Shown here: positions 51,134 to 58,006 of the stretch, in pieces
How positions within the stretch are numbered: the stretch's first letter is position 1
Layout of the letters: every line of letters starts with the position of its first letter
Source: Chloroflexota bacterium
GTDB lineage: Bacteria; Chloroflexota; Dehalococcoidia; SpSt-223
Length of the DNA stretch: 58,006 bases
Reading direction: 5' to 3'
Assembly (NCBI GenBank): GCA_023512725.1
Contig: JAILZB010000003.1
Span: 1 to 58,006 of the forward strand
Translations under genes and position numbers: made by a program
Notes under the pieces: model-generated
Database searches by the model: none
What the model saw: only the letters and a program-made list of their open reading frames with translations
What the model was told of the DNA's origin: nothing

Positions 51134-52608
51134 GCCGGATCCGTCTGCGCTGCGGTGAGCTGATCGCCTTCGATGGCCAGCGGCACCGCCTCCTCCGCAA
51201 CGTCGACCTGGTCCTGCGTGACGACCGGGTCGAAGCGATCGGTGGCCACGTGCGGGGGCCCTTCGACCGCGAGATCGATGCCAGTCGCCAGCTGGTCGCC
51301 CCGGGCTTTGTCAACCTGCACGTGCATTCTGGCTCCACTGTCCCCACGCGGCTCGTGACCGAACGGCGCTATCCGGCCCTCTTCAACGCAAGCTATCTCG
51401 CCTTTAGCCCCCGGCGGGGCGCGCGGCCGATCGGGAGCTGGGAACGCGCGGACGCCGGCGGGCTGGCCACCGCGATCGAGCTGCTCAAGGCCGGCTGCAC
51501 GACGGTCGTCGACCTTGGACAGGGCATCGACCCGGCGGCAATGGTTGCGATCTATGGTCAGCTTGGCCTCCGCGCGTACCTCGCCCCCGGGTTTCGCTCG
51601 GGCGCCCATGTCTTCGTCGCGGGACGGCTGGTGATCGATTGGCTACCCGACGAGGGGCGAGCAGCTCTGCAGCAGGCAGTCGCCTTTCTCGAGCGCTATG
51701 CTGGGAGTTACGGGGGCAGGATCCAGGGAATGCTGTTCCCCTACCAGGGCGATACCTGTAGTGACCAGCTACTGCGCGAGACGAAGACAGCCGCACGGGC
51801 GCTTGGTGTTCGCATCCAGATGCACGCCGCCCAGAGCCTCTTCGAACTGCACGAGATGGTACGGCGGACGGGGCGGACGACCATCCAGCACTTTGCGGCC
51901 CTTGGCTTCCTCGGGCCGGAGGTCATCCTGGCGCACTGCCCGTTCATCACCGGCCATCCTGCGACCGGTCTGCCGGGTGACGAAGACCTCCGCCTCCTTG
52001 CCGCGCACGGTGTGACCGTCTGCCACAACCCGACCACCCTGCTCCGGCGCGGCCATCTCCTCTGCTCGTTCGACCGCTACCGGGCAGCGGGGGTCAACCT
52101 GGCGCTCGGGACCGACCACTTCCCGCGGGACATGTTTCAGGAGATGCGACTGGCCTCGATCATGGGGAAGGTGGCAGAGGGGGACCCTGGCGCAGCCGAT
52201 TCGCTCGCGGTCTACCACGCGGCCACCATCGGCGGGGCGGATGCACTCGGTCGGCCTGACCTCGGTCGGGTGTTTCCCGGCGCCAAAGCCGACCTGATCG
52301 TGGTTGACCTCAACCGGCTGGGGGCGTTGCCCCGCCGTGACCCCGTCCAGGACCTCGTCCTCTGTGGCCAGCCGAGCGACATCCAACTCGTGATCATCGA
52401 TGGACGGGTCGTCTGCGAGCGGGGCCAGGTACCGGGGATCGATGAGGAGCAAGTGGCAGCGGCCCTCCAGACAAACGCCGAGGAGATCTACGCCAGCGTC
52501 CCGGAATGGCACGCGACTGGGGCCACGGTCGAGGAGATGGCGCCCCGCTTCCTCGAGCCGATGAGCGAATACCACTACACCCCGCCAGCGGGGTCGCAGC
52601 CACATTAG
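51130..52608 (+). CDS. Amidohydrolase-superfamily enzyme (TRZ/ATZ-type)
   Basis: A 492-residue amidohydrolase: QLVAPGFVNLHVHSGS (HxH), RIQMHAAQSLFELHEM, VILAHCPFITGH and the Asp-containing LGTDHFPRDMFQEMRLA. This set fits the ATZ/TRZ chlorohydrolase/deaminase group with C-terminal composite beta domain (FPGAKADLIVVDLNRLG). The substrate cannot be read; relatives deaminate or hydrolyse ring compounds. Coupled to the QOR-like gene by ATGA overlap, suggesting a small catabolic pair. The end interlocks (TTAG) with the convergent transketolase stop. Confidence 0.85.
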   Translation: MSRIRLRCGELIAFDGQRHRLLRNVDLVLRDDRVEAIGGHVRGPFDREIDASRQLVAPGFVNLHVHSGSTVPTRLVTERRYPALFNASYLAFSPRRGARPIGSWERADAGGLATAIELLKAGCTTVVDLGQGIDPAAMVAIYGQLGLRAYLAPGFRSGAHVFVAGRLVIDWLPDEGRAALQQAVAFLERYAGSYGGRIQGMLFPYQGDTCSDQLLRETKTAARALGVRIQMHAAQSLFELHEMVRRTGRTTIQHFAALGFLGPEVILAHCPFITGHPATGLPGDEDLRLLAAHGVTVCHNPTTLLRRGHLLCSFDRYRAAGVNLALGTDHFPRDMFQEMRLASIMGKVAEGDPGAADSLAVYHAATIGGADALGRPDLGRVFPGAKADLIVVDLNRLGALPRRDPVQDLVLCGQPSDIQLVIIDGRVVCERGQVPGIDEEQVAAALQTNAEEIYASVPEWHATGATVEEMAPRFLEPMSEYHYTPPAGSQPH

Positions 52609-54458
52609 GGCTGCGCTGCCGGCCGAACCCCCACCAGGGCGCGCACTGCTGCCACGATGTGGTCGGCATCGATGCCCGCTGCCGCCCGGAGCTGAGCGGG
52701 CGTTCCCGAACCGGGCAGCTCACGGACGGCCAGACGCGTCACCCGGGGTAAGGCCACTCCCGCATCGGCCAGGCAATCGAGGACGGCGCTCCCCAGCCCC
52801 CCCTCCGGATGGTGGTCTTCCGCCACCACCAGGCCTGCCGTCTCCCGGGCCGCAGCGAGCAGCACCTGCCGATCCAGCGGCTTGACCGAATAGGCATCGA
52901 TCACGCGGATGGGCAGCCCCTCGGCCCGTAACGCCTCGTAGGCACGCAAGGCCTCGAAGACAGTCACCCCCGCTGCCACGACGGTCGCGCGGTCGCGCTC
53001 GCTCTGGCGCAGCACCTTCGCTCCGCCAATCGGGAACGCTTCGTCGGGCGGGTAGAGGGGCGGGGTTTTCTCGCGCGTCGTCCGCAGGTAGACGATCCCA
53101 CGGTGGGTGGCTGCCTCGCGGACAAGAGCAGCAGTCTGGTTGCCATCGCAGGGATAGAGCACGGTACTGCCTGCCACGGCCCGCATCATGGCGAGGTCCT
53201 CCAGCGCCATCTGAGAGGGACCATCCTCCCCGATCGAGACCCCCGCATGGGAGCCGCAGAGTATCAGGGTGGCGCGTGAGATCGCCGCCATCCGGATGAA
53301 GTCGAAGGCGCGGGTCACGAAGGCCCCGAATGTCGCCGCGAACGGCTTCCAGCCACGACTTTGCAGGCCGACGGCCGCGGCTACCATCAGTTGCTCGCGG
53401 ATATAGAGCTGGAAGAAACGCTCAGGCGCCGTCCGCTCGACCAGCTCGCTGTAGGTAGAATTCCCCACCTCGGCATCGAGCACAACGAGGGTGGGGTCCT
53501 GGGTAACGAGGGCCGCCAGGGTGCGACCGTAGGCCTCGCGGGTGGCGATTGGCTCGTGAAAGGTCGGCAGCGGCTGAGGTGGCGGAGCCGGCAGCGGGTG
53601 GCCCGGTTGCGGATTGGGCAACGGGGGAGTGAATTGGACGGGCGGGCGGAGGCCGCCCAGTTCCTGGTAGGCGCGCGCCGCTTCCTCGGGTGTCAGCGCA
53701 CGACCATGCCAGCCGTTGCGGTCTTCGAGGAACGAGACCCCTTTGCCTTTGAGTGTCCGCGCCACGATTACGGTCGGGCCATCGCCAGCGATTGCGGCCT
53801 CGTAGGCCGCTGCGATCGCCGGATAGTCGTGGCCATCGATTACGAGTGGTCGCCAGCCGAAGGCGCGGGCCCGCTCGGCGTAGGCCGCAAGGTTCCATCC
53901 CAGCGCCGTCTCGCCCGTCTGGCCGAGCCGGTTGACATCGATGATCGCGATGAGGTTGCGCAGCTTCAGGCCAGCTGCGGCATCGAACGCTTCCCAGACT
54001 GATCCTTCGGCCATCTCGCTATCGCCCAGTAGCACCCAGACCCGGATGGCCCGGCCCTCGAGGTACTGCGCTGCCAGGGCCATCCCAACCCCTGCCCCGA
54101 TCCCCTGGCCGAGCGAGCCAGTGGCGACCTTCACCCAGGGGAGAACAGGCGCCGGGTGCCCCTGCAGCCGGCTCCCGAGCTTGCGGTAGGTCAGGAACTC
54201 TTCCTCCGAGACTACGCCCACGGCGCGAAACATGCTGTAGAGCAGGGGAGAGGCATGGCCCTTGGAGAAGATCAACTGGTCGTTGTCGACGCGCTCCGGG
54301 TGCTGCCAATCGTAGCGGAGGTAGCTTGCCAGCAGCACGGCCATCAGGTCAGCGGCGGAGAGTGAGGAGGTCGGATGGCCAGACCCCGCCGCGGTCGAAC
54401 AGCGGATGCTATCGACCCGCAGCTGCCGCGCGAGGTCCTGCCATAACTGGGAGTTCAT
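52605..54458 (-). CDS. tkt: Transketolase
   Basis: 617 residues from the ATG 54458; the track start 17 codons upstream is less likely. A full-length single-chain transketolase. The N-terminal ThDP domain has STAAGSGHPTSSLSAADLMAVLL and FSKGHASPLLYS. The GDSEMAEGSVWEAFDAAAGLKLRNLIAIIDVN stretch is the ThDP-binding GDG-like region. The second domain starts near 340, and the C-terminal domain has AEDHHPEGGLGSAVLD. It transfers two-carbon ketol units in the pentose-phosphate pathway. A monocistronic unit with no obvious regulatory site. Confidence 0.92.
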   Translation of the reverse strand: MNSQLWQDLARQLRVDSIRCSTAAGSGHPTSSLSAADLMAVLLASYLRYDWQHPERVDNDQLIFSKGHASPLLYSMFRAVGVVSEEEFLTYRKLGSRLQGHPAPVLPWVKVATGSLGQGIGAGVGMALAAQYLEGRAIRVWVLLGDSEMAEGSVWEAFDAAAGLKLRNLIAIIDVNRLGQTGETALGWNLAAYAERARAFGWRPLVIDGHDYPAIAAAYEAAIAGDGPTVIVARTLKGKGVSFLEDRNGWHGRALTPEEAARAYQELGGLRPPVQFTPPLPNPQPGHPLPAPPPQPLPTFHEPIATREAYGRTLAALVTQDPTLVVLDAEVGNSTYSELVERTAPERFFQLYIREQLMVAAAVGLQSRGWKPFAATFGAFVTRAFDFIRMAAISRATLILCGSHAGVSIGEDGPSQMALEDLAMMRAVAGSTVLYPCDGNQTAALVREAATHRGIVYLRTTREKTPPLYPPDEAFPIGGAKVLRQSERDRATVVAAGVTVFEALRAYEALRAEGLPIRVIDAYSVKPLDRQVLLAAARETAGLVVAEDHHPEGGLGSAVLDCLADAGVALPRVTRLAVRELPGSGTPAQLRAAAGIDADHIVAAVRALVGVRPAAQP

Positions 54459-54542
54459 TCGCGGCGTTCCTAGGCTATCGAAATGGGAGCGCCGAAGCGC
54501 CAGGGGCATTATGCCAGGGAAGCCCCGACCGCTGCTGCCCGC

Positions 54543-55001
54543 TCAGCGACGGAGCGCTTCCGGCGGGTCGACGATGGCGAAGCTGAGCTCGCCGGAGGCC
54601 ACCAGCTTCTCGGCGACCGTCGCCACGGCCTGGGCGGTGCCGAAGCGCCCGCGGGTGCGGAGGACGCGCGTTTCCAACCGCAGCCGGTCGCCCGGTCGGG
54701 CAGGGTGGCGGAACTTCCAGCCATCGAGCCCGGTCAAGAGGGCGAGCTTCCCCCGGTTCTCCGGCAGGCCGAGCGCAGCGACCGCCCCCACCTCGGCCAG
54801 CGCCTCGACGATGATCGCGCCCGGGAGGACGGGAAAGGCCGGAAAGTGGCCACGCAGGACGTGCTCGTAGTACTGGCCAACGTCATCGATCTCGCCGATG
54901 GCATACTGGCCGAACTCGCACTCGAGGATGCGGTCGAGGAAGAGAAACGGCTCGCGGTGGGGCAGTAGTGCTTCGATCTCAGCCCGGGTCAAGCTTGGCA
55001 T
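54543..55001 (-). CDS. fabZ: 3-hydroxyacyl-ACP dehydratase FabZ
   Basis: A 152-residue hot-dog-fold dehydratase: LTRAEIEALLPHREPFLFLDRIL, and GHFPAFPVLPGAIIVEALAEVGAVAAL, where the catalytic His is in GHFP and Glu is in VEALAE. WKFRHPARPGDRLRLETRVLRTRGRFGTAQA completes the family. It dehydrates 3-hydroxyacyl-ACP in fatty acid synthesis. The ATG at 55001 lies 3 bases after the alpha/beta hydrolase stop, so the two may be in one operon. No other fab genes are seen here. Confidence 0.92.
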   Translation of the reverse strand: MPSLTRAEIEALLPHREPFLFLDRILECEFGQYAIGEIDDVGQYYEHVLRGHFPAFPVLPGAIIVEALAEVGAVAALGLPENRGKLALLTGLDGWKFRHPARPGDRLRLETRVLRTRGRFGTAQAVATVAEKLVASGELSFAIVDPPEALRR

Positions 55002-55004
55002 GGC

Positions 55005-55853
55005 TTACTTCAGCTGAGCGATGAAGTCGAGGATGGCCGCGATAGCTTCCGCTGCTTTCCCTGTGTAGAAGTGATCTGCTCCTTCGATGGTGGCAATGGC
55101 CGAGGGCTGTGCCTGGATGGCCGCTGCCTGGAACGCCTCGAGGAGCCCATCCGGGATGAGTTCGCGCTCGGCACTGCCGCGCAGGAAGATGGTGGGGACG
55201 GTAATCCCCCCGGCGAGCGCGAGGGTATCGTAGCGGTCGTCGGCGTTGCGGTCGAGAAAGGCCCGTGGCGTGAAGTAGCTACGGCCCTGGAGACTTTCAA
55301 AGAGCAGCAGCTCCTCTGCCCGGCCAGCGGCACTGAGCTCTTGCGCGCGTTGCACTTCGCGCGCGAGCGTCTCCCGCTGGGGGGAGGCTTCCCAGCGCGA
55401 GCGACCGATCCGCGGACCCGAGACCTGGGCGAAGGCGACCACGCGCGGGTCGCCGCCCTGGGCCAGGAAGTAGCTCCCCTTGATCGCCCCCATGCTATGG
55501 CCGAGGAGCCCCACATGGCGAAAGCCGCGTCGTTCGAGTTCGGCGAGGGCGGCGCGGATATCCCAGCTGGCCTCGTGGATTACCTCAGCCGCCGAACCGT
55601 ACAGCTTCCCATTCGGCCGGTTGACCCAGGCGAGGTCATGGCCACGGGTCGAAAGGGTCAGCACCGGGTAGCCGGCGTCGGCGAAGGCGCTCGCGAACGG
55701 CCCCTGAACCTGGCTGTAGAAGGAACCGCCAATCCCTGGCAAGAGCAGCCAGGCTGCCACTGCTCCGCCAGGCCAGGGCGCCCGCGGTTCCCAGAACCCG
55801 CCAAAAATCTGGACTCCATCCTCGGTAACAAGCGGCACCACTTCGAGCTTCAT
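55005..55853 (-). CDS. Alpha/beta hydrolase
   Basis: 282 residues from the ATG 55853, with GGGAGGAG upstream; the track's 531-residue form includes a spurious extension. LLLPGIGGSFYSQVQGPFA, LSTRGHDLAWVNRPNG, the nucleophile elbow GLLGHSMGAIKGSY and the base His in EGADHFYTGKAAEA are visible. Acyl-peptidase or DUF1749/esterase-like hydrolases share this order. The substrate is unknown. It precedes fabZ by 3 bases, so the pair may be co-transcribed. A minus-strand TATACT box lies at 55942-55937, with an expected leader of roughly 75 bases. Confidence 0.85.
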   Translation of the reverse strand: MKLEVVPLVTEDGVQIFGGFWEPRAPWPGGAVAAWLLLPGIGGSFYSQVQGPFASAFADAGYPVLTLSTRGHDLAWVNRPNGKLYGSAAEVIHEASWDIRAALAELERRGFRHVGLLGHSMGAIKGSYFLAQGGDPRVVAFAQVSGPRIGRSRWEASPQRETLAREVQRAQELSAAGRAEELLLFESLQGRSYFTPRAFLDRNADDRYDTLALAGGITVPTIFLRGSAERELIPDGLLEAFQAAAIQAQPSAIATIEGADHFYTGKAAEAIAAILDFIAQLK

Positions 55854-55936
55854 CCGCTCACTCCTCCCCTCGGCTGGGCGTGGGCGCGGCCAGGCTGCCC
55901 CAAAGGCAGGGCTAGGCCCTCGCCCACGGTGGCGCC

Positions 55937-55972
55937 AGTATAACGGGAGGCGACGCCTGGCAATGGTAGACT
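55937..55972. promoter_or_regulatory. Divergent promoter region, hydrolase / CoA-transferase
   Basis: AGTATAAC (55937-55944) reads TATACT on the minus strand and TATAAC on the plus. A second plus box, TGG-TAGACT (55967-55972, extended -10), ends 8 bases before the CoA-transferase ATG. Confidence 0.45.
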
Positions 55973-55980
55973 GGGCTGCG

Positions 55981-58006
55981 ATGTCACCACGGACCGCCCC
56001 TCCCTTGCTTGCCGGCCTGCAGGTGCTGGCGACGGCCGACCGATCGGCGCTGGTCGCGGCGCGGCTGCTTGCCGACCTTGGTGCCAAAGTCACCATCCTC
56101 GAGCCCCTAGGGGGAAGCCCACTGCGTACCGTGCCACCGTTGGTAGGAGGTACCGGGGTGGGCTGGTGGGAACTCACACGGGGAGCAACGGTGGTGGCAG
56201 GCGGTGACGCAGAGCTCGCCGAGCTTGCCCAGGCAGCCGACGTGCTGTTCGATGGTCGCAGCCCTCCCCGCCCTGCCCTGTCTTCCCACCCCGGCCTCAT
56301 CAGCGTCCAGCTGACACCCTTCGGGCAAAGCGGGCCGCGGGCCCACTGGAAAGGGGGAGAGCTGATCGTCGCCGCGGCCAGTGGCTTGCTCTCGTTGGTG
56401 GGCGACCCCGACCGAGCGCCCGTGCGGATCGGTGGTGACCCGCTGGGTGCGCTCACGGGCGCCTGCGCGGCGACTGCTGCCTGCCTCGCCCTCCTCGACC
56501 CCGCACGAGCCTGCCGGCAGATCGAGGTATCAGCGCAGGCCGCGGCCGCCTGGGCCACCCACCCGACGCGCCAGCTCTGGCTGCTTGCCGGCCAGCTCAC
56601 CCGACGCTCGGGGCCCTGGCGGCCTTTCGGACAAGCTCGGCGCCGCCTGATCTTCCCCTGTGCCGATGGCTACATTGCGCTCCACGGCGTGCTCGGCCGC
56701 GAATGGCCAGCCTTCCTCGCCTGGCTCGCCGAGGAAGGGCAGGCCGCACCGTTCGCAGACCCGCGCTACGCCGCCGCTGCGGCCAGTGCCAGTCTCACCC
56801 CCGGCGGAATTGATCAGGAGCTAGTCGATGAGGTCGATGGGAAGATCGCGCTGTTCTTCCAGCGCTACCCCAAGCGGCTGCTCGCCGCCGAAGGGCAGCG
56901 CCGGCGCATCATCATTTTTCCGGTCAACACGCCATCCGACCTGCTGGCCGACCGACAGTTGCAGGCCCGGGGCTTCTTCCAGCCGGTCGCAGCGCCGGAT
57001 GGCCAACCGCTGCAGGTCCCTGGGGTGCCCGCTCGGATTGAACTGGGCCCGACGGCAGCGCCACCACCGCCGCGCCCGCCTACCCGGGGCCAGCCCCTCG
57101 CGGGGGTGCGGGTGCTCGATTTCTCCTGGGTGGGCGCTGGCCCACTGCTTACGCTCCAGCTGGCGGTCTACGGCGCCGAGGTCATTCGTATCGAGTCCAC
57201 GCTGCGGCCGGATGTCTTGCGGCTGAACCCACCCTACGCCCGCGGCGAGCCCGACCTGGAAGCAAGCGGCTACTTCGCTCCTCTCAATGCCAGCAAGCGG
57301 AGCGTCCGGCTCAACTTGAGCATCCCCGCAGGGCAAGCGCTGGCACGTCGACTCGTCCAGCGTTGTGACGTGGTAGTGGAGAGCTTTACTCCCCAGGTGA
57401 TGGAGCGCTGGGGGCTGGACTACCCCTCGCTCGCGCGGGAGGCGCCGGGGATCATCATGCTGAGCTTCTCCTTGCACGGCGCCACCGGTCCGGACCGCGC
57501 TGTGCTCGGCTTCGGAACCGTCCTCTCGGCGGAGGCTGGCTTCGCTGCCCTTACCGGTTGGCCGGACCGCGACCCGGTTGTGCCCGGGGTTCCCTTCACC
57601 GACTGGCTCGCACCCTATGCGGTGCTGCCGGCGCTCCTGGCTGCGCTCGCCCAGCGGCAGCGTACCGGCCAAGGCTGCTACTTGGACTGCTCGCAGCTCG
57701 AAGCGACGCTGGCGCTCTTGCGCGAGCCGCTCCTAGCTGCCCAGCTCGGGCTGCCCGCCGAGCGACTGGGCAACCGCCTGGCTATCGCCGGGAGAGACCT
57801 CGTCGTCCCCCATAACGTCTACCGCTGCCAGGGGGAGGAGAGTTGGGTTGCGATCGCGTGCTACGCAGAAGCGGAGTGGCAGCGGCTGGCGAGCATAGTT
57901 GGTGACCCGCCGGTCGCCGCGCAGGCGCCGCTGCCCGTGCGCCAGGCACAGCGGGAGGCGATCGATGCCTGGCTCGCCACCTGGTGCGGTGGGCGCACGG
58001 CGGAGG
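55981..58006 (+). CDS. Tandem-domain family III CoA-transferase (partial at window end)
   Basis: The plus frame from ATG 55981 is open to the window end (675 codons), so it is absent from the ORF track. It holds two CaiB/BaiF-type domains in tandem. The first (about 10-365) has LLAGLQVLATADRSALVAARLLADLGAKVTILEP. The second starts near 378 with LAGVRVLDFSWVGAGPLLTLQLAVYGAEVIRIES and has LNASKRSVRLNLSIPAGQAL, VVVESFTPQVMERWGLDYPSL and TGQGCYLDCSQLEATL. Where this family carries a catalytic Asp, the second domain has Glu and the first has Ala (IEVSAQAAAAW), so only the second half may be catalytic. Family III enzymes move CoA between organic acids. No Shine-Dalgarno sequence; likely leaderless. 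Confidence 0.88.
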   Translation, partial: MSPRTAPPLLAGLQVLATADRSALVAARLLADLGAKVTILEPLGGSPLRTVPPLVGGTGVGWWELTRGATVVAGGDAELAELAQAADVLFDGRSPPRPALSSHPGLISVQLTPFGQSGPRAHWKGGELIVAAASGLLSLVGDPDRAPVRIGGDPLGALTGACAATAACLALLDPARACRQIEVSAQAAAAWATHPTRQLWLLAGQLTRRSGPWRPFGQARRRLIFPCADGYIALHGVLGREWPAFLAWLAEEGQAAPFADPRYAAAAASASLTPGGIDQELVDEVDGKIALFFQRYPKRLLAAEGQRRRIIIFPVNTPSDLLADRQLQARGFFQPVAAPDGQPLQVPGVPARIELGPTAAPPPPRPPTRGQPLAGVRVLDFSWVGAGPLLTLQLAVYGAEVIRIESTLRPDVLRLNPPYARGEPDLEASGYFAPLNASKRSVRLNLSIPAGQALARRLVQRCDVVVESFTPQVMERWGLDYPSLAREAPGIIMLSFSLHGATGPDRAVLGFGTVLSAEAGFAALTGWPDRDPVVPGVPFTDWLAPYAVLPALLAALAQRQRTGQGCYLDCSQLEATLALLREPLLAAQLGLPAERLGNRLAIAGRDLVVPHNVYRCQGEESWVAIACYAEAEWQRLASIVGDPPVAAQAPLPVRQAQREAIDAWLATWCGGRTAE

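Overview
The window is GC-rich bacterial chromosome with dense gene packing, many GTG starts and long runs of 4-base start/stop overlaps. The gene content (PyrR-controlled pyr operon, 7Fe-type ferredoxin, Rv0121-like PPOX enzyme, YtxH protein, secreted Pro/Thr-linker proteins, GbsR regulator, tandem CaiB/BaiF protein) fits a Chloroflexota bacterium, most likely class Thermomicrobia. That placement is inference from protein style, not a database match.

Layout. 1-1685 (minus): aroE, then the first ~165 codons of aroC, which run in frame into a 2-oxoglutarate dehydrogenase E1 fragment at the window edge. 1831-4739: a DUF218 protein, two tRNA-Ser genes, two envelope-type small proteins and mnmA. 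4806-12283: a pyrimidine operon (pyrR-pyrB-pyrC-carA-carB) behind a readable PyrR attenuator. 12284-13121: a 508-base gene-poor stretch with two DnaA-box matches, then a small Cys-containing protein. 13293-22496: a tail-anchored-type protein, a YggX-like protein, an alpha/beta hydrolase, a hybrid histidine kinase, and a catabolic-looking group (amidohydrolase; MmgE/PrpD protein coupled to a solute-binding-like protein without a signal peptide). 22493-34883: a pseudokinase fused to a VanY-like domain, a DinG helicase, regulators, a ferredoxin and small enzymes. 34922-38225: a periplasmic TPR/lytic transglycosylase and a PlsC-like acyltransferase. 38138-42541 (minus): a tightly coupled six-gene operon (RibD-type reductase, MDR dehydrogenase, PTPS/QueD-like protein, glycosyltransferase, small membrane protein, methyltransferase). 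42650-50116: an exopolysaccharide/O-antigen region (two ligase/polymerase proteins, UDP-glucuronate decarboxylase, LPG-synthase-type membrane protein, two GT4 glycosyltransferases). 50132-58006: quinone oxidoreductase, amidohydrolase, transketolase, FabZ, alpha/beta hydrolase and a tandem CoA-transferase cut by the window end.

The best candidate for an undescribed system is the six-gene operon at 38138-42541. It pairs a pterin-type enzyme whose catalytic Cys position is not conserved with two reductases, a glycosyltransferase and a methyltransferase, and so could make a modified (glycosylated, methylated) pterin-like compound. Its last gene has no ATG, GTG or TTG available and appears to start at ATA inside an ATAG overlap. 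Other points of note are the double-degenerate kinase/VanY fusion, an alpha/beta hydrolase lacking its Ser and His, recurring symmetric -10 elements between divergent genes, several -10 boxes placed so that mRNAs would be leaderless, and four convergent gene pairs that share a 4-base interlocked stop.

Limits: all calls are by eye from motifs and the ORF track; no alignments, folds or searches were run.
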